Assembly: GCF_025751515.1 (NCBI RefSeq)
Contig: NZ_JAOWLE010000001.1
Location: 744,001 to 808,000, forward strand
Length of the DNA stretch: 64,000 bases
Reading direction: 5' to 3'
Source of the DNA: Actibacterium sp. XHP0104
GTDB lineage: Bacteria; Pseudomonadota; Alphaproteobacteria; Rhodobacterales; Rhodobacteraceae
In this document: positions 56,538 through 64,000 of the stretch, one piece after another
How positions within the stretch are numbered: position 1 is the stretch's first letter
Layout of the letters: each line of letters starts with the position of its first letter
Position numbers and translations under genes: made by a program
Notes under the pieces: model-generated
Database searches by the model: none
Seen by the model: the letters and a program-made list of their open reading frames with translations, nothing else
What the model was told of the DNA's origin: nothing

Positions 56538-57632
56538 ATGAGCGAGTTTGACAGCACCGTGGGCGTTCTGCCCGCCCAGACGATCGAGAACATGATCGAG
56601 GCCGGTGCCATCGCCGCCACCCCCGCCATCCTGCCCGCGCAAGTGCAGCCCGCCTCGCTTGATCTGCGGCTGGGCGATGTCGCCTACCGGGTGCGCGCCT
56701 CGTTCCTGGCCGGTGCCGGGCGCAGTGTCGAAGACCGCCTGGCCGAGTTCGAGATGCACCGCATCGACCTGACCAATGACGCGGTTCTTGAAAAGGGCTG
56801 TGTCTATGTCGTCCCGCTGATGGAGCGACTTGCCCTGCCCGATGACGTGAACGCGGTGGCGAATGCCAAAAGCTCGACCGGGCGGCTGGATCTGCTGACC
56901 CGCACCATCACCGACGAAGGGGTCGAGTTCGACCGAATCCCCCAGGGCTATACTGGCCCGCTTTATGCCGAGATCTGCCCGCGGTCGTTTTCCGTGAAGG
57001 TGCGCCCCGGCATGCGGCTGAACCAGATCCGGTTCCGCCGCGGTCAGGCGATGCTGAACGATGCCGAGCTGAGCGCGCTGAACGACGAGACGCCGTTGGT
57101 CACGGGCGGCCCGGCGGTGATCTCCGAGGGCTTGGGCTTTTCGGTCGATCTCAAACCCGAAAGCGGCGATCTGGTCGGCTATCGCGCCAAGCCGCATACC
57201 GGCGTAATCGATCTTGATCTGATCAACCATTACGACCCCGCCGATTACTGGGAACCGATCCACACCACCGAGGGCCGGATCATCTTGGACCCGGGCGCGT
57301 TCTATATCCTTGTCTCGCGCGAGGCCGTGTGCATCCCGCCCGATTACGCCGCCGAAATGGCGCCCTATCTGGCGATGGTGGGCGAGTTTCGCGTGCATTA
57401 CGCCGGGTTCTTTGATCCCGGTTTCGGCCATGCCGAGGCCGGCGGCGCGGGCGCGCGCGGGGTGCTAGAGGTGCGCTGTCACGAGGCGCCCTTTGTGTTG
57501 GAACACGGGCAGGTCGTGGGCCGTCTGGTCTATGAGAAAATGTCGGATCGCCCGATCCAGCTGTATGGCACGGGTATTGCGTCGAACTATCAGGGCCAGG
57601 GCCTGAAGCTGAGCAAGCATTTCAAATCGTGA
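56538..57632 (+). CDS. dcd: 2'-deoxycytidine 5'-triphosphate deaminase (two-domain alphaproteobacterial type)
   Basis: Deaminates dCTP to dUTP for thymidylate synthesis. At 364 residues it is about twice the E. coli enzyme, matching the alphaproteobacterial two-domain dUTPase-fold family. The first half carries VQPASLDLRLGDVAYRV (near 36-52) and NAKSSTGRLDLLTRTI (near 110-125, the conserved Ser-Ser-Thr/Arg loop with GVEFDRIPQGYTGPLYAEI); the second carries YILVSREAVCIPPDYAAEM and a late GRLVYEKMSDRP block. The start at 56538 follows GGGGGAG. Confidence 0.88.
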   Translation: MSEFDSTVGVLPAQTIENMIEAGAIAATPAILPAQVQPASLDLRLGDVAYRVRASFLAGAGRSVEDRLAEFEMHRIDLTNDAVLEKGCVYVVPLMERLALPDDVNAVANAKSSTGRLDLLTRTITDEGVEFDRIPQGYTGPLYAEICPRSFSVKVRPGMRLNQIRFRRGQAMLNDAELSALNDETPLVTGGPAVISEGLGFSVDLKPESGDLVGYRAKPHTGVIDLDLINHYDPADYWEPIHTTEGRIILDPGAFYILVSREAVCIPPDYAAEMAPYLAMVGEFRVHYAGFFDPGFGHAEAGGAGARGVLEVRCHEAPFVLEHGQVVGRLVYEKMSDRPIQLYGTGIASNYQGQGLKLSKHFKS

Positions 57633-57647
57633 TTTGATTTCCGCGAC

Positions 57648-57977
57648 TTAGATCGAAAAGCTGGTGCCGCAGCCACAGCTGGAACTGGCATTCGGATTGT
57701 CGATGACAAAGCGCGCGCCGATCAGCTCTTCGGTAAAGTCGATGACCGCATTCGCCAGAAACGGCAGCGACACCGCGTCGACCACCACCTTTTCGCCCGC
57801 GCCTTCCAGCACCAGGTCATCCTCGGCCACGTCATCCAGCGTGATCTCATACTGAAAGCCCGAACAGCCCCCGCCCTCGACCGCGACGCGCAGGGCCTTG
57901 CCCTGTTCGGCGGCACCGATCTCGGACAGGCGTGCAAAGGCGCGCTCGGTCACTTTCGGAGGGAAGGTCAGGTCCAT
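57648..57977 (-). CDS. erpA: Iron-sulfur cluster insertion protein (ErpA/HesB type)
   Basis: A-type carrier that hands Fe-S clusters to apo-proteins. The 109 residues include the three conserved cysteines: Cys38 (GGGCSGF), Cys101 and Cys103 (SSSCGCG). The [12 protein letters not shown] segment is typical of the ErpA branch. It is divergent from dgt, the usual pair in Rhodobacteraceae, with 79 bases between starts; its 3' end faces dcd. Confidence 0.92.
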   Translation of the reverse strand: MDLTFPPKVTERAFARLSEIGAAEQGKALRVAVEGGGCSGFQYEITLDDVAEDDLVLEGAGEKVVVDAVSLPFLANAVIDFTEELIGARFVIDNPNASSSCGCGTSFSI

Positions 57978-58056
57978 GCTGTAATTCCAGTATGTTATCC
58001 GTTACGCGGCCAATATAAGGTTGATGCAACGAGGCGACAAGCGAAGGCGGTACACA

Positions 58057-59199
58057 ATGCTGGCACCCTATGCCTGCGATCCGGCACAATCACGCGGGCG
58101 GCTTTACGATGAACCCGAGGCCGAGTTCCGATCGTGTTTTCAGCGGGATCGAGACCGTATCATCCATGCCTCGTCGTTTCGGCGGCTGAAACACAAGACC
58201 CAAGTGTTCATCGAGCACGAGGGCGACTATTTCCGCACTCGCCTGACCCACACGATCGAGGTCGGTCAGGTCGCGCGCACCATCGCCGGCGTTCTGGGGC
58301 TGAACCTGGAACTGACCGAGGCCGTGGCGCTGGCGCATGATCTGGGTCACACGCCCTTTGGCCATACCGGCGAGGATGCCCTGGCCGAGCTGATGGCCCC
58401 TTACGGCGGCTTTGACCACAACGCGCAGGCCATTCGCATCGTCACCCGGCTGGAACGGCATTACGCCGATTTCGACGGGCTGAACCTGACCTGGGAAACG
58501 CTGGAAGGCATCGCCAAGCATAACGGCCCCGTCACCGGCGCCCTGCCCTATGCGCTGGCCGAATATAACGCCGTTCACGATCTGGAACTGCACACCCATG
58601 CCAGCGCCGAGGCGCAGGTTGCGGCCATTTCAGACGATATCGCCTATAGCAACCATGACCTGCATGACGGGCTGCGGGCCGAGCTATTTTCGACCGACGA
58701 GCTGGCCAAGCTGCCGCTCTTGGACAGCTGTTTCGCCACGGTCGACCAGATCTATCCGGGGCTGAACTATTACCGCCGCCGCCACGAGGCGCTGCGCCGG
58801 TTCTTTGGGGTTCTGGTCTCTGACGTGCTGAATGTCGCGCAAACGCGTCTGGCCGAGCTTGACCCGAAAACACCCGATGACGTGCGCCATGCCGGCCGCA
58901 CGCTGGTGCAGTTCTCGCCCGAGATCTGGGAACAGCTCAAGGTGATCCGCAAATTCCTGTTCACCCGCATGTATCGCGCGCCCAGCGTGGTCGAGATGCG
59001 CAAGGTGGTGACGGCGATGGTGCATGACCTGTTCCCGCTGTTCCTGACCAACCCCGAGCTATTGCCCAAGCAATGGCGCAAGGATGTGGCCGAGGCCGCC
59101 GACGAGACCGAACTTGCCAGAATCGTCTCGGACTATATTTCAGGAATGACCGACCGGTTTGCCATGCAAGAGCACGCGCGGCTGATCGGCGGAGAGTGA
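58057..59199 (+). CDS. dgt: Deoxyguanosinetriphosphate triphosphohydrolase-like protein
   Basis: HD-domain enzyme that removes triphosphate from dNTPs. The protein is 380 residues from ATG 58057 (MLAPYACDPAQSRGR), chosen because AAGGCGG is at good spacing; TTG 58021 and ATG 58024 are further options. The HD metal site is visible in SSFRRLKHKTQVF, TRLTHTIEVGQVAR and LAHDLGHTPFGHTGE. DDIAYSNHDLHDGL supplies the last metal-binding Asp. It is the shorter type-2 Dgt form. Confidence 0.9.
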   Translation: MLAPYACDPAQSRGRLYDEPEAEFRSCFQRDRDRIIHASSFRRLKHKTQVFIEHEGDYFRTRLTHTIEVGQVARTIAGVLGLNLELTEAVALAHDLGHTPFGHTGEDALAELMAPYGGFDHNAQAIRIVTRLERHYADFDGLNLTWETLEGIAKHNGPVTGALPYALAEYNAVHDLELHTHASAEAQVAAISDDIAYSNHDLHDGLRAELFSTDELAKLPLLDSCFATVDQIYPGLNYYRRRHEALRRFFGVLVSDVLNVAQTRLAELDPKTPDDVRHAGRTLVQFSPEIWEQLKVIRKFLFTRMYRAPSVVEMRKVVTAMVHDLFPLFLTNPELLPKQWRKDVAEAADETELARIVSDYISGMTDRFAMQEHARLIGGE

Positions 59200-59209
59200 A
59201 GGAACCAGT

Positions 59210-61030
59210 ATGGCCGTTGAAACCGCATCCGGGGCGTTAAGCCCGATCATGGCCTTTGCCCTGGTGGGCTGTCTGGGGGTGGGGTCGCAATGGCTGGCCT
59301 GGCGGCTGAGGATGCCGGCGATCGTGCTGATGCTGGTGGCCGGTCTTGCGATCGGGCCGGGCCTGGGCTTTTTCGACCCCGCGCGCGATATCGGGCCGTT
59401 GATGGGGCCGATGATATCTATCGCGGTGGCGATCATCCTGTTCGAGGGCGGTCTGACGCTGAACCTGCATTCGCTGGCCGATGCGGCGGTCGGCGTGCGG
59501 CGGCTGGTATTCATCGGCGCGCCGCTGGGCTGGCTCAGTTCAACGTTGGCGCTGCATTACGTGGCGGGGCTGAACTGGGAAACCTCTGCCGTGTTTGGCG
59601 GCATCATGATCGTAACCGGCCCCACGGTGATCGCGCCGCTGCTGCGGCAGGCCCGGCTGAAACGCCGCCCCGCCGCGCTGTTGCAATGGGAGGCCATCGT
59701 CAACGACCCGGTTGGCGCGCTGGCGGCAGTGCTGGCCTTTGAATATGTCGTGGTGCGCCAGACGGCGCTGACCCCGGGCGAGGCGATGATCGAGCTGATG
59801 CTGGGCATCGGCTTTGCCGCAGTTCTGGGGTTGGCGGCGGGCTGGGGCCTGTCGGCGGCCTTCCGGCGCGAGCTGGTGCCCGAATACATGAAGGTGCCTG
59901 CCCTGTTCGCCGTGCTGCTGGGTGTGTTCGCCCTATCGGACACGGTGTTGCATGAAAGCGGGTTGCTGGCGGTCACGATCATGGGTCTCTTTATCGCCAA
60001 TGCCGAGCTGCCCTCTTACACCGAGCTGCGGCGGTTCAAGGAACATGCGACAGTGCTGCTGGTGTCGGGCGTGTTCATCCTGCTGGCCGCCTCGATGAAG
60101 ATGGAGACCCTGCGCGCGCTGGATTGGCGGGCGCTGGCCTTTGTGGCGGCGGTGATCCTGGTGGCGCGGCCGCTGACGGTACTGGTCTCGCTGCTGTTTT
60201 CGCCCATCCCCTGGGCCGAGCGCCTGCTGGTTGCCTTTACCGGCCCGCGCGGCGTGGTGCTGGTTGCGGTGGCGGGGCTGTTCGGGGAACGCCTTGCCGC
60301 GCTGGGCATCGAGGATGGCGCCCGCGTCGGCGCGCTGGCCTTTGCGCTGGTGGCGGCGACGGTTGTGCTGCACGGCTTCACGCTGACGCCCTTGGCGCGG
60401 CTGATGGGGCTGACGGGGGGCGAGGTCACGGGCGTGATGCTGCTGGGCGGATCGCGCTGGAGCATCGGCTTTGCCCAGGCGCTGACCAAGGCCAAGGTGC
60501 CGGTTCTGATCATTGATCCCAACCGCTCGCATCTGCGTGCCCCGCGCGAGGCCGGGCTGCCTACCTTCTATGGCGACATCCTGTCGGTCAGCGCCGAGAG
60601 CAATATCGAATTGTCGCGGTATGGCATCCTTGTCGCCGCCAGCGACAACGACGCCTATAACACGCTGGTCACGACCGACCTGGCGCCGGAACTGGGGCGC
60701 GAGAATGTCTATCAGCTGCGCCGTCCGGGTCAGGATATTTCCCGCCACGCCCTGCCCCCCACGCTGGGCGGCAAGAAGATCGGCGCGAACCAGACCCATC
60801 GCGAGCTCGAAGGCCTGATGCGGCAGGGCTGGGAATTCCGCACGCCGACGCTGACCGAGGAATTCACCCTGGAAAACTGGCGCGCGAAAAACCCCGAGGG
60901 CGTGCTGCTTGCGCGCCTTACACCGGCGGGCGATCTGCGCCTTTTGGCCGAGGGCGACGAGCTGCGTGCGGCCCCTGAAACAATCCTGTTTGCCATGGTC
61001 CCGCCCGCCCCGGCGAAACCCGACAGTTGA
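59210..61030 (+). CDS. Cation:proton antiporter (CPA1/NhaP type) with TrkA-N domain
   Basis: A 606-residue inner-membrane antiporter. The first 400 residues contain about 12 hydrophobic segments with ILFEGGLTLNLHSL (near 84-97), VTGPTVIAPLLRQ (near 138-150), the ion-binding NDPVGALAAVLAFEY (near 165-179) and FTGPRGVVLVAVAGLFGE (near 343-360). The NDP and FEGG signatures are those of Na+/H+ exchangers. A cytoplasmic TrkA-N nucleotide-binding domain (about 405-510) and a C-terminal domain follow; these usually gate K+ systems, so K+/H+ exchange is possible. The ribosome site is AAGGAAC. Confidence 0.88.
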   Translation: MAVETASGALSPIMAFALVGCLGVGSQWLAWRLRMPAIVLMLVAGLAIGPGLGFFDPARDIGPLMGPMISIAVAIILFEGGLTLNLHSLADAAVGVRRLVFIGAPLGWLSSTLALHYVAGLNWETSAVFGGIMIVTGPTVIAPLLRQARLKRRPAALLQWEAIVNDPVGALAAVLAFEYVVVRQTALTPGEAMIELMLGIGFAAVLGLAAGWGLSAAFRRELVPEYMKVPALFAVLLGVFALSDTVLHESGLLAVTIMGLFIANAELPSYTELRRFKEHATVLLVSGVFILLAASMKMETLRALDWRALAFVAAVILVARPLTVLVSLLFSPIPWAERLLVAFTGPRGVVLVAVAGLFGERLAALGIEDGARVGALAFALVAATVVLHGFTLTPLARLMGLTGGEVTGVMLLGGSRWSIGFAQALTKAKVPVLIIDPNRSHLRAPREAGLPTFYGDILSVSAESNIELSRYGILVAASDNDAYNTLVTTDLAPELGRENVYQLRRPGQDISRHALPPTLGGKKIGANQTHRELEGLMRQGWEFRTPTLTEEFTLENWRAKNPEGVLLARLTPAGDLRLLAEGDELRAAPETILFAMVPPAPAKPDS

Positions 61031-61081
61031 CCCCGGCTGTGCCCGTGGTAAACCGCGCGACAGCGAATTGAAGGGCCCGTG

Positions 61082-62827
61082 ATGAACCTCTTTACCGAAC
61101 TCCGCGCGCTGGTGATCGACAGCCTGAACGAAATGGTGGCCGAGGGCGCCCTGCCCGACGGGCTGGATTTTGCCAATGTCGCCGTCGAGCCGCCCCGCGA
61201 TGCCGCCCATGGCGACATGGCGACCAACGCGGCCATGGTTCTGGCCAAGCCAGCCCAGATGAAGCCCCGCGACATCGCCGACGCGCTGGCGGCCCGGCTG
61301 GTGGCGGATGCTCGCGTCGAGGTGGCCGAGGTCGCAGGCCCCGGCTTTTTGAACCTGCGCCTGGCGCCCGGTATCTGGCAGGGCGTGGTCAAAACGGTTC
61401 TGACCAGCGGCACCGAATTCGGCCGCTCGACCATGGGCGCGGGTCAGCGGGTGAACGTGGAATACGTGTCGGCCAACCCGACCGGCCCCCTGCATGTGGG
61501 CCATACCCGTGGCGCGGTGTTTGGCGACGCGCTGGCCAGCCTCTTGGCCTATTCCGGCCATGACGTGACGCGCGAATATTACATCAACGACGGCGGCGCG
61601 CAGGTCGATGTGCTGGCGCGCTCGGTCTACAACCGCTATCTCGAGGCCCACGACCTGACCGTCGACTGGCCCGAGGGCACCTATCCGGGCGATTACCTGA
61701 TCGAGGTCGGCGAGGCGCTGAAGGCCAAGGTCGGCGATATCTATCTCGACAAGGGCGAAGATGTCTGGCTGGCCGAGGTGCGCGAGTTCGCCACCCAGGC
61801 GATGATGGAACTGATCCGCGCCGATCTGGCCGCTTTGGGCGTCAAGATGGACCATTTCTTTAGCGAAAAGTCGCTTTACGGCACCGGGCTGATCGAAGCG
61901 GCAATTGCCGAGTTGGATGCCAAGGGCCTGATCTATCGCGGCACGCTCGAGCCTCCCAAGGGCAAGCTGCCCGAGGATTGGGAACCGCGCGAACAGACCC
62001 TGTTCCGCTCGACCGATCATGGCGATGACGTGGACCGCCCGATCAAGAAATCGGACGGGTCATGGACCTATTTCGCCCCCGATATCGCCTATCACTATGA
62101 CAAGGTGAAACGCGGCTATGACGCGCTGATCGACGTGTTCGGCGCCGACCATGGCGGCTATGTGAAACGCATGAAGGCGGCCGTGTCGGCCCTGTCGGAC
62201 GGTACCGTGCCGCTGGACATCAAGCTGACCCAGCTGGTCAAGCTGTGGAAGAACGGCGAGCCCTTCAAGATGTCAAAGCGTGCGGGCAATTTCGTCACCC
62301 TGCGCGATGTGGTCGACCAGGTCGGCCCCGATGTCACCCGTTTCGTGATGCTGACGCGCAAGAATGACGCGCCGCTGGATTTCGATTTCGACAAGGTTCT
62401 GGAACAGTCGAAAGACAACCCGGTCTTTTACGTGCAATACGCCCATGCGCGGGTGTGTTCGGTGCTGCGCAAGGCGGCCGAGGCGGGGATCGCCGCGGAT
62501 GACGCCACGCTGGCCGCCGCCGATCTGGGCAAGCTCTCGCACGAGGCCGAGCTGGCCGTTGCGAAAAAGCTGGCCGAATGGCCGCGCCTGGTCGAGATCG
62601 CCGCCCGCACCCACGAGCCGCACCGTGTTGCGTTTTACCTCTATGAACTGGCGGGCGATCTGCACGGTCTGTGGAATCGCGGCAATGACGATCACAGCCT
62701 GCGTTTCCTGCAGGATGGCGATGCGGCCACGTCGCAGGCGAAAATCGCCCTTGCGCGGGCCGTGGCCGTTGTTATTTCCGCCGGTCTTGGTATTCTTGGC
62801 GTGACCCCGGCCGAAGAAATGCGCTGA
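61082..62827 (+). CDS. argS: Arginyl-tRNA synthetase
   Basis: Charges tRNA-Arg. The 581 residues show the N-terminal Add-1 domain (1-100), the HIGH-type motif [13 protein letters not shown] (near 132-144), the class-specific [16 protein letters not shown] block, the KMSK-like FKMSKRAG (near 397-404), and an alpha-helical DALR anticodon-binding domain (about 455-581). ATG 61082 is used rather than GTG one codon earlier because of the AAGGG spacing. Confidence 0.96.
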   Translation: MNLFTELRALVIDSLNEMVAEGALPDGLDFANVAVEPPRDAAHGDMATNAAMVLAKPAQMKPRDIADALAARLVADARVEVAEVAGPGFLNLRLAPGIWQGVVKTVLTSGTEFGRSTMGAGQRVNVEYVSANPTGPLHVGHTRGAVFGDALASLLAYSGHDVTREYYINDGGAQVDVLARSVYNRYLEAHDLTVDWPEGTYPGDYLIEVGEALKAKVGDIYLDKGEDVWLAEVREFATQAMMELIRADLAALGVKMDHFFSEKSLYGTGLIEAAIAELDAKGLIYRGTLEPPKGKLPEDWEPREQTLFRSTDHGDDVDRPIKKSDGSWTYFAPDIAYHYDKVKRGYDALIDVFGADHGGYVKRMKAAVSALSDGTVPLDIKLTQLVKLWKNGEPFKMSKRAGNFVTLRDVVDQVGPDVTRFVMLTRKNDAPLDFDFDKVLEQSKDNPVFYVQYAHARVCSVLRKAAEAGIAADDATLAAADLGKLSHEAELAVAKKLAEWPRLVEIAARTHEPHRVAFYLYELAGDLHGLWNRGNDDHSLRFLQDGDAATSQAKIALARAVAVVISAGLGILGVTPAEEMR

Positions 62828-62914
62828 GCAACAGGCGCAGATCGTCCGGGAAGGCAGGCAAGAGACAATCCGCAGCGCGCCATCCCGCGGGCTGTAAGGG
62901 TGCGAGAGGCGGCA

Positions 62915-63916
62915 ATGACGGGCATGAATTACGACGATTACCATGACGAAACCGCATCCCCCGTGGCAACGGGCGGTGTGCAGTCGCTGGTCACCTGGGC
63001 CGGGGCGCTGACCTCGGTCGTGCTGGTGATCGGGCTGGGCGTCTGGGCCTATCAGCTGACCATGCGCGACGTGTCGGGCGTACCGGTCGTTCGCGCGATC
63101 GAAGGCCCCTCGCGCATTGCCCCCGAAGAACCGGGCGGGCGTCAGGCCGATCACCAGGGCCTTGCCGTTAACCGTGTCGCCGCCCATGGCGAAGCCGCCC
63201 CGCCGGCCGACCGCCTGGCGCTGGCGCCGCGCCCTGTCGATCTGACCGCCGAGGATGCCCCCCGCGCCGCGCTGCGCCCCGAACCGCGCGTCGTTCAGGC
63301 CCTGCCCGAGGAAACCCCGGCCGAGCCTGCCCCGGTCGCCGTTGCGCTGACGCAGGAAACCGAAGCCCCCGCCGACCCCGTGGCCGATGCCATCGCCGAG
63401 CAGATCGCCGCTCCGGTCGAAGAGCTGGTGGAAACTCCCCTTGTTGCCGACGATCTGGTCGCCGAAGAGACCGAGGCCGAAACCGAAACCGCAGTTCTGG
63501 TCGGGCGCTCGGTCTATCCGCGGGCGCGCCCCGATACCGATCTGGCCGTGCTGGCCGCGCTGAATGCCGCCGCGCAATATACCCGCCCTGCGGTTGCCGC
63601 CGCCGCCGCGCCCGTGGTGGCCACCGCCACCGCCCCGGTCGAGCTGGACACCACCGCCCTTGCCCCCGGCACCAACCTGGTGCAGCTGGGCGCCTTTGAC
63701 ACGCCCGACGTGGCCCGCGCCGAATGGCAGCGCCTGAGCACCCGCTTCTCCAGCCTGATGCAGGGCAAGCAGCGCGTCGTGCAATCCGCCGTCAGCGGCG
63801 GGCGCACCTTCTATCGCCTGCGCGCGGTGGGCTTTGCCGATATCTCTGACGCACGTCGGTTCTGCGCGGTCCTGACCGCCGAGAACACCGACTGCATCCC
63901 CGTGGTGGCGCGGTGA
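62915..63916 (+). CDS. SPOR-domain membrane protein
   Basis: A 333-residue protein with a short cytoplasmic start, one transmembrane segment (WAGALTSVVLVIGLGVWAY, about 28-46), a long Ala/Pro/Glu-rich periplasmic linker (about 75-250), and a C-terminal SPOR domain (about 255-333: LVQLGAFDTPDVARAEWQRL, then GGRTFYRLRAVGFAD). SPOR domains bind denuded glycan at the division septum. ATG 62915 is preferred; ATG 62924 and GTG 62900 are also in frame. Its stop forms GTGA with the next gene. Confidence 0.86.
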   Translation: MTGMNYDDYHDETASPVATGGVQSLVTWAGALTSVVLVIGLGVWAYQLTMRDVSGVPVVRAIEGPSRIAPEEPGGRQADHQGLAVNRVAAHGEAAPPADRLALAPRPVDLTAEDAPRAALRPEPRVVQALPEETPAEPAPVAVALTQETEAPADPVADAIAEQIAAPVEELVETPLVADDLVAEETEAETETAVLVGRSVYPRARPDTDLAVLAALNAAAQYTRPAVAAAAAPVVATATAPVELDTTALAPGTNLVQLGAFDTPDVARAEWQRLSTRFSSLMQGKQRVVQSAVSGGRTFYRLRAVGFADISDARRFCAVLTAENTDCIPVVAR

Positions 63917-64000
63917 GACCCGGCTCTTGCGGCGCGTTCATCGCGGGCTGTTCGGGCCTGACCCTGACAGATGACGAGCGCGCCTTTTTCACCGACAGCC
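63913..64000 (+). CDS. nagZ: Beta-N-acetylhexosaminidase NagZ (N-terminal fragment)
   Basis: Starts with GTG 63913 in a GTGA overlap with the SPOR gene and runs off the right edge after 29 codons. The visible residues, SCGAFIAGCSGLTLTDDERAF, match the opening of NagZ, which removes N-acetylglucosamine from muropeptides during peptidoglycan recycling. The SPOR-nagZ order is typical in Rhodobacteraceae. Confidence 0.8.
   Translation, partial: MRPGSCGAFIAGCSGLTLTDDERAFFTDS

Noticed and set aside
59933-62020. A 695-codon minus-strand frame opposite the antiporter and argS
   Set aside because: It crosses two convincing plus-strand genes and their junction, and has shadow composition.

Overview
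The window is a dense, GC-rich alphaproteobacterial chromosome segment. Family content and gene order suggest the Rhodobacteraceae (Roseobacter/Paracoccus group): a ChpT phosphotransferase, an olsB-olsA pair, rplU with a long C-terminal extension, obgE-proB-proA, zwf-pgl-pgi, rpmF-plsX-fabH-ihfA-merR, and dgt-antiporter-argS-SPOR-nagZ. Almost all of it is coding. I see no insertion sequence, prophage, CRISPR array or rRNA, and no gene-free stretch above 300 bases. The longest gap, 47410-47690, shows nothing I can name.

Layout. 1-9.1 kb: xerD, a CorC-type membrane protein, the ornithine-lipid pair olsB-olsA behind a perfect CtrA-type box, a DUF3553 gene divergent from chpT, then proA, proB, obgE and a GNAT gene on the minus strand. 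9.3-14.5 kb: rpmA-rplU, a secreted DUF2059 protein, tRNA-Ser(CGA), acnB. 14.6-28 kb is the most accessory-looking part. It holds one long minus-strand operon (hyuB-hyuA and a complete Liv-type ABC importer) with a divergent AraC-type regulator, then an aldehyde dehydrogenase and a GABA-type aminotransferase under a divergent XRE-cupin regulator. Together these could import and open a lactam or hydantoin and oxidise the resulting amino acid. 28-35 kb: rlmE-ppx, then a one-carbon cluster (small PF13769-type protein, MTHFR-like, methyl-THF:corrinoid methyltransferase, lipoprotein, RamA-like reactivator) typical of a split B12-dependent methionine synthase. 35-42.6 kb: tRNA-Gly(CCC), the zwf-pgl-pgi operon, an HNH nuclease, esterase-alkA, an MFS transporter. 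42.6-47.4 kb: cysS, cimA and a squalene/phytoene-synthase-like gene, then an outer-membrane barrel. 47.7-64 kb: TPM protein, ABC-F ATPase, a second OlsB-like acyltransferase, msrB, bamE, DUF177-rpmF-plsX-fabH-ihfA-merR, tRNA-Pro(GGG), dcd, erpA, dgt, antiporter, argS, SPOR protein and the start of nagZ.

The most interesting observation is an apparent 13-residue leader peptide (46686-46727, minus strand) made almost entirely of Thr, Cys and Ile, just upstream of cysS. The next gene after cysS is cimA, which starts threonine-independent isoleucine synthesis. The peptide's composition therefore matches the two downstream genes (charging of Cys-tRNA, supply of Ile). A hairpin followed by a U-rich run begins at its last codons. 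This looks like a dual-amino-acid attenuator that I do not know from the literature. Other points: the 3' third of cysS is much lower in GC than its surroundings; pgi reads through the antisense of tRNA-Gly; a strong terminator sits ten bases before plsX; and four convergent gene pairs have interlocked stop codons.
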